Under the pieces are notes generated by a model. That model made no database searches. It had not been told where the DNA came from and saw nothing but the letters and a program-made list of their open reading frames with translations. Position numbers and translations under genes: made by a program. This document shows positions 55,968 through 64,000 of a DNA stretch of 64,000 bases, one piece after another. Source of the DNA: Serratia marcescens (GTDB lineage: Bacteria > Pseudomonadota > Gammaproteobacteria > Enterobacterales > Enterobacteriaceae); NCBI RefSeq assembly GCF_001902635.1, contig NZ_MJAO01000010.1, positions 124,001-188,000 of the forward strand, read 5' to 3'. Position 1 is the first letter of the stretch, and each line of letters begins with the position of its first letter.

Positions 55968-57785
55968 ATGTCTGACCTGGAGCAACTGAAACAGAGAGTG
56001 GGCAGCGGATTAACCGACCAGACCTTCCTGCTGGCGCCACGAACGGGGAAGGACCTGCTCGAGCTGGTGGCGAAATATACCGCAGCCGTGCCGTTTGCCG
56101 GCCATGCCGGCGCTGACTGGAAAAGCTTCTGGCTGACCGGCCGCACGCCGCAAGGGCTGAGTGACATTTATCAGCGCCCCGAGCTGGCAGAGAAAAAGCT
56201 GCCGGTACAGCAGGCGTTTCTGCTGGCGCTGCTGCATCTGCTCGAAACGCCCAGAGCCCTGCTGAACACGGTGCCGGCGCGGCATCGTTCACTGTACTAC
56301 CGGGATTTATTGGGGTTTTCCCCCCGCGGCCCGCAGCCGGACAGCGTGGCGGTGAGCTTTACGCTGCACAAAAATGCTTCCCCGTATGCGTTACCCGCCG
56401 GCAGCCTGCTGGATGGCGGCCAGGACAGCGCCGGGAACAGCATCACCTATCAGACTGACGACAGTTTGCTGATCACCGGCCAGCAGCTGCAACAGCTGTG
56501 CTGGACGGCTCAGGTTGAGAATACCTGGAAACGCTATACCGTCATCGACAGCGCGACGGACGTTACGCTACCGGCTGAAGGGCTGCGTCTTTTTAGCGAC
56601 ATCGGGGAAGGGACGGCCACGCAAGAGCAGGCTCCCGTGCTCTATCTGGGGTTCAACGGGACGTCGGCGCAGGACACCCTGTCGGTTTACTGGTCTGTGC
56701 GCGCCTCATCGGCGCTGGATCTGGCCTGGTGTTATTACAACGGCACAGACTGGGCCTCGCTGGATGCGGAGCTGCAGGACGAGACGGCGGGCCTGTCCGT
56801 CAGCAACCTGTGGCGGGCGCGGTTGCCGGCGGACAGTCAGCCAGGCTCGCCAAAGAATGATGGGCTGCAGGAGGCCGGGTATTACTGGATCAAAGGCACG
56901 CTGAACGAAAAGAAAGCGGTAAAGGACGAGCGCGCGCCTGCCGAGGCAATGCCGAAACTGCAGGCCGTGCTGGCCAGTGCGATGACCGCGACCCTGAATG
57001 TGGCGCAGACTGTTGACGACAGCCACTTTGCCCAGCCGCTGCCGGCCAACACCGTCAGCCAGCTGGTGACGCCGGTTGCCGCCATCAGCGGTGTTCGCCA
57101 GCCCCTGCCTTCGGTAGGCGGGCAGCCGCGGGAAACCGAGGCGGCGATGTCGCAGCGCGCCGCGACCCGGATAGCCCACCGCCAGCGGGCGATCACCTGG
57201 AACAATATGCGCAGCCTGCTGATGGAGCACTACCCGGAGATTTTTGATGTTCGTTTTCCCGATGTGGACAAATTGAGCCATCTCCCGGCGCTGGAGGTGC
57301 AATCGCTGATGGTTATCCCTGACGGCCGTTATGGCGATAACGATGACGCGGTGCGCCCGGCGCTCAGTGACGGAAGGCTGACCCGGATGGCGCTGTGGCT
57401 GGCGCAGTACACCTCGCTGTGGGCGGCGCCGACGCTTAAGAACCCGAAATATATCGATGTGACGGCCCGCTATCGGGTGACGTTCGTGGCGGGTATTCGC
57501 CCGGATTATGGCTATCGTCAGCTCGCGGCGCAGTTGCAACACGATTATCTGCCCTGGGCGACCGATCGGCGCCAGGCGGTCACGCCGGGCAATCAGGTGG
57601 ATTACTACCTGCTGCTGGCCACGTTGCAACAGTCACCGCTGGTGCAGTCCGTGAACGCGCTGGTCCTTATTCACGACGTTATTGATGAAACGGGAAAGTC
57701 CACCTCGGTGAAAACACAAAGCACCGTCACCGCCAGGGATGACGAGGTCCTGATTTTATGTCCGCAAGGAGAGACTGATGTCTAA
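55968..57785 (+). CDS. afp11: eCIS baseplate protein, gp6-like (Afp11/Pvc11)
   Basis: 605 residues from ATG 55968 (MSDLEQLKQRVGSG); an ATG four codons earlier is possible. Baseplate J / T4 gp6-type wedge: N-terminal LLELVAKYTAAVPFAGHAGA, and the central SVAVSFTLHKNASPYALPAG and RETEAAMSQRAATRIAHRQR are typical for the family. It forms the baseplate ring with Afp12. Overlaps afp12 by 8 bases. Confidence 0.9.
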   Translation: MSDLEQLKQRVGSGLTDQTFLLAPRTGKDLLELVAKYTAAVPFAGHAGADWKSFWLTGRTPQGLSDIYQRPELAEKKLPVQQAFLLALLHLLETPRALLNTVPARHRSLYYRDLLGFSPRGPQPDSVAVSFTLHKNASPYALPAGSLLDGGQDSAGNSITYQTDDSLLITGQQLQQLCWTAQVENTWKRYTVIDSATDVTLPAEGLRLFSDIGEGTATQEQAPVLYLGFNGTSAQDTLSVYWSVRASSALDLAWCYYNGTDWASLDAELQDETAGLSVSNLWRARLPADSQPGSPKNDGLQEAGYYWIKGTLNEKKAVKDERAPAEAMPKLQAVLASAMTATLNVAQTVDDSHFAQPLPANTVSQLVTPVAAISGVRQPLPSVGGQPRETEAAMSQRAATRIAHRQRAITWNNMRSLLMEHYPEIFDVRFPDVDKLSHLPALEVQSLMVIPDGRYGDNDDAVRPALSDGRLTRMALWLAQYTSLWAAPTLKNPKYIDVTARYRVTFVAGIRPDYGYRQLAAQLQHDYLPWATDRRQAVTPGNQVDYYLLLATLQQSPLVQSVNALVLIHDVIDETGKSTSVKTQSTVTARDDEVLILCPQGETDV

Positions 57786-60660
57786 AGAAAACGCCCTGTT
57801 CCCGGCGGTGAAGGACGCGATTGCGTTTGAGGCACTGTGGCAACAGGCTCACGAAAAAGTTACTGCGCTCAGTGGCAATATCTGGACGGATACCGGCGAT
57901 CACGATCCGGGCGTCACCTTGCTGCAGTCCGCAACCTGGAACTGTTCCGACCTCAGTTACCGCGCGTCGCTGCCGCTGAATGACCTGCTGACCCATCAAG
58001 ACCGGAACACCTTGTTCCCGGAAGAGTTCTGTCCTGAACAGGTGCTCACCTGCAACACGGTGACGGCAGAGGATTACCGCCGGGCCTTACTGGACCTGCA
58101 CAGCAGCGATATTAAGACCCTGGACACCCCCGGGCAGGATTTTTTATTCAGCGATGTCAGCCTGACGCAGGAACCTGAAGCGCACCGTTTTCACTGGTGG
58201 TATAACGCGGAAAAACGCGAATACAGCTTCACGGAACCGACGGTCACCCAGCCTGAAGACAAGAAGACGCTGTCTCTGCGGGGGAATCTGTGGCTGACGC
58301 TGGTCCCGACCCGCTATACCCAGTCCCTGTCATCCGAGAATCGGGCGGCAGTGGAGCAATACCTGGCTGAGTTTCTTGCGGCGCACCGTAATCTCGGCGA
58401 AGCGGTATCGCGCATTATCTGGCTGCAACCGGCGACCTTTATCCCAAGGATGACGATTGAACTGGCCGATAACATCGGCGACATCAATCAGGTGGCGGCG
58501 CAGATTTATCAGGTTACCGACGCGTTCTTGCGCCCGGCGGTCGCCCGTTATACCACCGAACAACGGCGTGCGCGCGGTGATGCCGATGACGCCATTTTCG
58601 AGGGGCCGAAGCTGAAGCACGGCTGGCAGCAAACGGCACCCTCGCAGATCGCTGCCGGGGGATACGTCCTCAACCTCGGCCCGCTGGTGAACCTGTTGCT
58701 GGCTATCCCCGGCGTGGCCAGCCTGAGCACCTTGTCAGTCGATAAAGGCGATGGACACATCACGGCCGTTGCGGGGGACAGCTGGCGCTGGCAGGTGGCT
58801 GAGGGTTATTACCCCCAGCTGTGGGGGGCATCGCCGTTGGATCTGCTGGCCACGGCCGGCGGCCCGTTAACGCTGGTGTCGAAAGGCGGTATTCGCAATG
58901 CGCTGGACAGTAAGACGATGGCGGGTTACCTGACACAGGCAGACCTGATTGAAACGACGCCCACGGTGTTACCTGCCGGCCGCTTTCGTGATCAGACGCG
59001 CTATATTCCCGTCGGGCAGCGTCTGCCCGAATGCTATGCCCTGCAGCAGCCCGATGCCGTGATTGATGACCAGACGCGGGCGGTGCATCAGTTTCTGCTG
59101 CCAGTCGATCAGCTGCTGGCCGACGTCACGGCAGAGCTGGCGCAGCTGCCGACCTTACTGGCCTTTAAAGACCGGGGCGACGACATTCGGGGAACCCGCT
59201 GGCCCTATGCCGATACGATGGTACAACAGGCTATCCATCAGCCCTACGCGGAAACGCTGAAAGCGATTGCGCAGCAGGATGCGGCGATCCTCACGCAGAG
59301 TAAGCAGCCTAATGGGGTGAATTTTGCCCGCGAACTGGATTTTCTTCAGTACCTGTTGGGGTATTTTGGCACCGAGCGGGCCGCCCTGCCGCTGACGCTG
59401 GATATGGCTGATTTTATGGCGACGCAGCGGGCATTTCTGGCGCAGCAACCCGAATTAGGCTACGACCGCACCAATATCCGTATTGACCGGGTCTCTGCCC
59501 TGCAAAAGCGCATTGCGGCGCGCATCGGTCTGGATTGTATCTGTTTTGCTGAACAGCCGGACCTCAGCCAACTGCCGTTTTACCTGGTTGAGCATCGTCA
59601 GCTGTTGCCTCAGATCCCGGACAGCGCCTTTGACAGTGAGCAGACCCCGTCCGGTTTTACGGTCGATGATCCTGACATTACCCTGACGCAGGCGGGCAGT
59701 GCCGGCAAGGTGGTCCGGGGGCAGCTTATCGACCTGATTATGATTGAAGAGGGGCATCGACTGTATGTGAAAAGGGTGCTGGTTACTGCGACCAGAGGGG
59801 ACACGTTAACCCTCAATATGAATAACAGCCAACAATTACGCACTAACCTTGACCGCCTTAACAAGGCTTTCTCGGGGGACAAGTTGCGTTGGCAAAACAA
59901 CAATGTCTGGCTGCAGGATATGGATTACCGATTGAACTACGGCCAACCGACGGAGCCACTGCCAGATAACCAGCGTTTACTGGCGAGCAACGCGCAATTC
60001 CCATACCCCGCCATGGCCACTGTCGGTGATGACATCGTCCTGCGTCTCGCTGGCATTCAGGGGGGAAACGGTATCGGTTCTGCCGCTATTGATGATGACT
60101 GGCAGCTTGCGGCGACCGTGGTGGCGGTCCATCCGCTTGCGGGTACGTTACTTATCGAAAAAGCGGCCGGCAGCACAGTGGATTTTCCAACGGAAGAGAC
60201 CAGTTTTCATTACCAGTGGGCGTTTAGCCAGGCGAACTATGCGACGACAGACCGATTCTCGTTTGTGGTCAGCGCGGTACTCAATCGCCGTCTGATTGAG
60301 AGCCCCTATATCGAGCCTGACAAGCTGGTTGCCTGGGTGCAGAAAAGCATTATGGCGGAGTTTCCGGCCCACGTGTCCCTGATTAATCACTGGCTTGATG
60401 ACGCCACCTTTAAAAACTTCGGCGCGACTTATAAGCGTTGGCAAAACAACGGTACGCCGTTGGGCGATGATGCCTTTGCGCTGATGCAGATGCTGACCTT
60501 AGGCCATCTGCCTGTTAACCAGTTGGGCATTGGCCTGATGCGCATCGCCACCGAGGCGCAGCGCACTGAGGTTGTCGGTGACGGCAGCCAATGGAACGAA
60601 AAGATCATTCTGAACGAAGAGCTGTTCTACGTGCCGCAAGACGTGCCAACCACCCTTTAA
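57778..60660 (+). CDS. afp12: eCIS baseplate protein, gp7-like (Afp12/Pvc12)
   Basis: 960 residues, AAGGAGAGACTG before the ATG. Large wedge protein of Afp/PVC particles: SGNIWTDTGDHDPGVTLLQS and ATWNCSDLSYRASLPLNDLL near the N-terminus are strongly conserved in the family. Size matches the ~960 residues of Afp12. It ends with a usual EELFYVPQDVPTTL. Partner of Afp11 in the baseplate. Confidence 0.92.
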   Translation: MSKENALFPAVKDAIAFEALWQQAHEKVTALSGNIWTDTGDHDPGVTLLQSATWNCSDLSYRASLPLNDLLTHQDRNTLFPEEFCPEQVLTCNTVTAEDYRRALLDLHSSDIKTLDTPGQDFLFSDVSLTQEPEAHRFHWWYNAEKREYSFTEPTVTQPEDKKTLSLRGNLWLTLVPTRYTQSLSSENRAAVEQYLAEFLAAHRNLGEAVSRIIWLQPATFIPRMTIELADNIGDINQVAAQIYQVTDAFLRPAVARYTTEQRRARGDADDAIFEGPKLKHGWQQTAPSQIAAGGYVLNLGPLVNLLLAIPGVASLSTLSVDKGDGHITAVAGDSWRWQVAEGYYPQLWGASPLDLLATAGGPLTLVSKGGIRNALDSKTMAGYLTQADLIETTPTVLPAGRFRDQTRYIPVGQRLPECYALQQPDAVIDDQTRAVHQFLLPVDQLLADVTAELAQLPTLLAFKDRGDDIRGTRWPYADTMVQQAIHQPYAETLKAIAQQDAAILTQSKQPNGVNFARELDFLQYLLGYFGTERAALPLTLDMADFMATQRAFLAQQPELGYDRTNIRIDRVSALQKRIAARIGLDCICFAEQPDLSQLPFYLVEHRQLLPQIPDSAFDSEQTPSGFTVDDPDITLTQAGSAGKVVRGQLIDLIMIEEGHRLYVKRVLVTATRGDTLTLNMNNSQQLRTNLDRLNKAFSGDKLRWQNNNVWLQDMDYRLNYGQPTEPLPDNQRLLASNAQFPYPAMATVGDDIVLRLAGIQGGNGIGSAAIDDDWQLAATVVAVHPLAGTLLIEKAAGSTVDFPTEETSFHYQWAFSQANYATTDRFSFVVSAVLNRRLIESPYIEPDKLVAWVQKSIMAEFPAHVSLINHWLDDATFKNFGATYKRWQNNGTPLGDDAFALMQMLTLGHLPVNQLGIGLMRIATEAQRTEVVGDGSQWNEKIILNEELFYVPQDVPTTL

Positions 60661-60693
60661 TATCATGACAAAATGACAAATCTGGAGAGCAAA

Positions 60694-62105
60694 ATGACTG
60701 ATAAAAACCCGCAGAACAAGGCAGAAACCCCGGTGAATACCTCGGCAGCACCAGCCAAAGCAGCGTACACCACCCGTGACGGTGAGCTAAAGAGCAACGC
60801 CTTACCCCAGGCCGATGCGCTGAAAGAGCGCTTTAAGACGGGCAGTATTCCGCTGCAGACGGATTTTGCTGACCTGATCGATCTGGCCAATATGGGGCGC
60901 CAGGCGGTGGGGGGCGCAGAAGGTCAATCGGGCCCGGCAGAGGGGTTTACCCTCTCTGATACCGGGCGTCTGGAGTTAAAACCCAACGCGGCGAAAGGGG
61001 TTAGCGTCGATCAGGACGGCGTAGCCATTAAAACTGGGCAAGGTATCAAGGTTAATGACAGTGGCGTATATTTGCCGCTGGGATGGGGGTTGACACATGG
61101 TGGAGATGGCCTGGATGTTTTATGTAAAGAAAATGGTGGACTCGGCGCATCGACAGATGGCACGTGGGTTATTCCTGGTCAAGGTATTACGGTAGGTAGC
61201 GACGGTGTAGGTGTGAGTGCTGGCAATGGCGTTGCTGTAACCAGTGGTGGCGTGAACATCAAACTGGCGAAGGGTGATCATACCAACGGAGGTGGGGGGC
61301 AAGGTACTGATGGTACTACCTCAGGGTCTGGCGGTGGATTATGGTTGGATTCGAATGGATTGTCCGTAGATGCGGGGGAAGGTATTCAAATAGATGATGG
61401 GGGGTGAGCGTCAAGCTGGCTAATAAGAGTGGACTGAGTGCTGATGAAAGTAATGGTTTAAAAATTTGCGAAGGAAACGGCGTTGCTATTAATAGTGATG
61501 GTGTGAGCGTCAAATTGGCGAAGGGGACTTATTCCAACGGAGGTGAGGGGCAAGGGACCGATGGTACGACTTCGGGTACTGCCGGTGGATTACGCTTGGA
61601 TTCGAATGGATTGTCCGTAGATGCGGGGACTGGCATGCAAATCAATGCGCAAGGCGTGAGTGTCAAATTGGCCACTGGTAGTGGCTTGAGTGCGGATGAG
61701 GATAATGGTTTAAACGTTCTTTCAGGAAATGGCACTGTTGTGACTGGCAGTGGAGTGAATGTCAAACTGGCGAAGGGGACTAATACCAACGGAGGTGGGG
61801 GGCAAGGGACCGATGGTACGACTTCGGGTACTGCCGGCGGATTATGCTTGGATTCGAATGGATTGTCCGTAGATGCGGGGACTGGCATGCAAATCAATGC
61901 GCAAGGCGTGAGTGTCAAGCTGGCCGGTAATAGTTGTCTAAGTGCTGATGAAACTTATGGTTTGTCTTTAAATCTCCCGGTAGGGTTGTGTTTTTTGAGT
62001 GTGACAACATATAACCCAAACGGACAATTATCCGGGAATTGGAGTCGTGGGGCAAACATACATATCGGGAACGGTATCTATACAATCTGGTGTAAGGAGA
62101 GTTAA
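60694..62105 (+). pseudogene. afp13: eCIS tail fibre (Afp13/Pvc13), frameshifted at a G6 tract
   Basis: From ATG 60694 (GGAG 8 bases upstream) the N-terminal attachment region (ALPQADALKERFKTGSIPLQ, TDFADLIDLANMGRQAVGG) leads into a shaft of repeats. These read LSVDAGxGxQI then GVSVKLA and GLSADE, similar to adenovirus-type triple beta spirals seen in Pvc13. The frame stops at TGA 61405-61407 and continues in the -1 frame from GTG 61404 to 62105, with the shaft and a Trp/Tyr/Cys-containing tip (SVTTYNPNGQLSGNWSRG ... YTIWCKES). One extra G in the G6 run (61399-61404) would fuse both halves into about 470 residues. It could be phase-variable, use a programmed -1 shift, or be a sequencing error. 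Confidence 0.85.
61288..62040 (+). repeat. About 252-bp modular repeats in the fibre gene
   Basis: Three units start with GGAGGTG(G/A)GGGGCAAGG at 61288, 61539 and 61791. The last interval is 252 bases, the first 251. The units encode the same 84-residue shaft module (NGGGGQGTDGTTSGTAGGL..., LDSNGLSVDAG...). The final unit diverges into the fibre tip. Units 2 and 3 are nearly identical over about 120 bases. Confidence 0.88.
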
Positions 62106-62136
62106 TGGATTTCTTTTGTAAATAATGAGTGCAAGC

Positions 62137-62181
62137 CATAAGACCCTATAATTTATTTAGCTGGTTTTGTAGGGTTTTATG
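62137..62181 (+). terminator. Hairpin between fibre and tape-measure genes
   Basis: CATAAGACCCTATAA and TTGTAGGGTTTTATG pair over 15 positions with two G-U pairs, followed by TGGTTTTTT. It would act as a terminator inside the operon unless antitermination, such as through the ops element, lets polymerase pass. Confidence 0.65.
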
Positions 62182-62317
62182 TGGTTTTTTGTTGGGTAAT
62201 GGCATTTTCTTTGCGTGGTTTTAAATTGAGTTGGTTGTATTTAAAAATGAATGCTGTTTTGCTCTCTGATTTATATGGTGGTGCTTGTATGATTATTAAG
62301 AGGTGGATAAGAATAAT

Positions 62318-63985
62318 ATGAAACTGGGTGTTGTGATTTTTAAGGTCAAAGCTCATGATCGAAGGCTTGCCGAGAACATATTAAATTCATTTCATTTTAG
62401 TTCTGAAGTAATCAAGAAAAGCCTTTCTCATATCTCACGAGAAAACAATAGTGTGAATATGATGAAAGTTGACAGGTGGGTGCTCACGTTAGCCCCTATT
62501 CCTGCTGCCCAGTTTGGCTCGCTATTTCTCCCTCGCTTGGTACAGGCATTTGCAGAGCGCTTTGCCTGTGAGCGAGAGTCAAGTACGGGCGGCCATACTC
62601 TGAAGCTACCAACATCCAATTCAACTGAATCAAATGCATTATTTAGCGGGAATCACCTTGATGGCGAGGGAGCTCTCCAGCTTGCTTGTAGTTGTCTGTC
62701 CCCTCAGACATTTAAGGCATTATTACAGGATAGTCCGGCATATCAGCTTCAGAAGTTGCTCAAGCGGTTACTTGAGGGGGCATGGCAATCTCCGAAAATG
62801 CTGCCGGTATTTTGGTATGGTCGAGTGACAGCTGCCCGATTGTCGATAGCCGCCGTATTGTACTTACTCAAAAGCCAGCAGGGGCATGATTGGCTGATGC
62901 AACAGCACTCCCCCGCAGCCAGCCAGGTGACTGGCTGGGCAGAAGCCATTGCTCGTGGTGAAATTCCCCCTGAACAGGTGGCACAGTTACTGACGGGTAA
63001 TCAGCCTTCCGACAGTGCATTGCCCGAGCAACGTGATTGCCCCCCCTTGATCGTCATGCGTTGGTTGTTGCCGTTATGGCAGCAACCCACAGTACGCCAG
63101 GTGATTCGTAGAATGAAAGGGGAAGGCAGTGTGCAGCAGATTGATGCTTATCTGAGCCGTTGTGCCCAACGGCAGGATGATAACGCCGTGCTGCCGGGGT
63201 ATGAGGGGGGGGACACTGAGTCTCTGCTGGCTGGACTATCGCGAGCCGACGCCACGCTGCCGGAGGGTAAGGGGATGCACACCGAGCCTCCGCAGGCTGC
63301 ACTATCACGAGCCGAGGAGGGTAAGGAGAGGATTAACCCCCCAGCTCAGGTTGGGCTACCGCCTGATAATTGCATGCTATTGAAGAGTAAGGAGATACCT
63401 GCAACATCCCGACGCACGATACAACCTGGGAAAGCCGGCCTCCGTTCGCCGAATACGCCGCGCTTGTCGAGCCAGGGTATCAGCAACGCCGGTTTGCTCC
63501 TGCTGTGGCCGCTTTTGCCTCAGCTATTTTCCCAGCTGGGGCTGTGGGAGGAAGAGCGGTTTGTCAACGAGGCGGCGCGGTGGCAGGCCGTGTACGGTCT
63601 TGACCGCTTGGTCTGGGGGGAAGTTAGCCCGACGGAGGGCAGGTTGACGCTGAATCAGGTGTTATGTGGGGTGTCCTGCTCAACAGCCGTACCGCCGCCC
63701 GCACCGCTGAGTTTGGTGCAACAGCAGCAGATTGACGACTGGCTGACCGCTATCGGCCAACAACTTCCCGGTTGGCAAAAATTGAGTCTGACAGACATTC
63801 GGCAATTGTTCTTGCAGCGGGCAGGGGAAATCAACATGGAAGAAATGTTTCCTCAAATCAGTGTGCGGCCGGAACCCTATGATTTCTTACTCAGAGACTG
63901 GCCGTGGCCCATGACGCTGGCGTCTTTCCCGTGGACTGAACAGCCACTGACCATCGTCTGGCCGCTTAACGGTTTCACAGGATAA
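62318..63985 (+). CDS. afp14: eCIS tape-measure protein (Afp14/Pvc14)
   Basis: 555 residues from ATG 62318 (the frame opens at GTG 62303). It belongs to the contractile-injection tape-measure family by position and pattern: the N-terminal LPRLVQAFAERFACERESS region and the C-terminal LLLLWPLLPQLFSQLGLWEE, RLTLNQVLCG and RDWPWPMTLASFPWTEQPLT are diagnostic. It sets the length of the particle. A repetitive central part (residues about 290-380) contains three variants of an AGLSRADATLPEGK / AALSRAEEGKE stretch. Afp15 (ATPase) should follow past the window end. Confidence 0.85.
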   Translation: MKLGVVIFKVKAHDRRLAENILNSFHFSSEVIKKSLSHISRENNSVNMMKVDRWVLTLAPIPAAQFGSLFLPRLVQAFAERFACERESSTGGHTLKLPTSNSTESNALFSGNHLDGEGALQLACSCLSPQTFKALLQDSPAYQLQKLLKRLLEGAWQSPKMLPVFWYGRVTAARLSIAAVLYLLKSQQGHDWLMQQHSPAASQVTGWAEAIARGEIPPEQVAQLLTGNQPSDSALPEQRDCPPLIVMRWLLPLWQQPTVRQVIRRMKGEGSVQQIDAYLSRCAQRQDDNAVLPGYEGGDTESLLAGLSRADATLPEGKGMHTEPPQAALSRAEEGKERINPPAQVGLPPDNCMLLKSKEIPATSRRTIQPGKAGLRSPNTPRLSSQGISNAGLLLLWPLLPQLFSQLGLWEEERFVNEAARWQAVYGLDRLVWGEVSPTEGRLTLNQVLCGVSCSTAVPPPAPLSLVQQQQIDDWLTAIGQQLPGWQKLSLTDIRQLFLQRAGEINMEEMFPQISVRPEPYDFLLRDWPWPMTLASFPWTEQPLTIVWPLNGFTG

Positions 63986-64000
63986 ACCGCCGCTATCTTC

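Overview
The window looks like the accessory genome (chromosomal island or large plasmid) of a Serratia-like member of the Enterobacterales. The reasons are a serralysin-type metalloprotease gene, an MR/P-like chaperone-usher fimbrial operon, several enterobacterial IS remnants, and an extracellular contractile injection system (eCIS) of the Serratia antifeeding prophage (Afp) / Photorhabdus PVC type. The species assignment is inference; no rRNA or tRNA gene was seen.

Layout. 1-75: 5' end of a LysR regulator (minus). 635-7237: a 2200-residue toxin with a C80 cysteine protease and a TcdA/TcdB-type pore-forming region, preceded by a seven-copy TTTATC repeat and followed by a strong terminator. 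7551-8618: decayed IS3-family element. 8771-13687 (minus): large RHS protein with an AT-rich C-terminal tip. 13793-13903 (minus): 36-residue ORF that looks like a truncated relative of the 366-residue protein at 15358-16458. Between and after these lie decayed IS630 and IS903-like elements.

16686-28681: fimbrial locus. A LuxR-type and a PapI-like regulator diverge from an operon for major subunit, second subunit, usher, chaperone, four minor subunits, an AT-rich two-domain tip adhesin, a lipoprotein and a coiled-coil protein ending in a degenerate FKBP-like domain. A LysR gene follows on the minus strand.

30666-44861: recombination-rich segment. Two different four-gene tyrosine-recombinase modules (three recombinase-like proteins plus one small coiled-coil protein each) flank a wrecked umuDC locus: umuD lacks its normal 5' part and umuC is cut inside its SIDE catalytic motif. 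Outside the modules lie two outward-facing paralogues of a small basic protein, each preceded by a conserved nine-codon leader ORF (MNYYAxAHF).

45339-46760: serralysin-type protease gene with a single in-frame stop. 47621-63985: eCIS operon starting with an ops (RfaH/NusG-paralogue) element, then tube, three sheath proteins, tube initiator, small protein, hub adaptor, VgrG-like spike, gp25-like wedge, spike tip, two baseplate proteins, a fibre split by a G6-tract frameshift, and a tape-measure protein. The ATPase, terminator and cargo genes expected next lie beyond the window.

The toxin, RHS protein, fimbriae, protease and eCIS would together make an insect- or host-interaction arsenal. Several of them carry signs of switching or decay: repeat tracts, homopolymer frameshifts, and one clean nonsense mutation.
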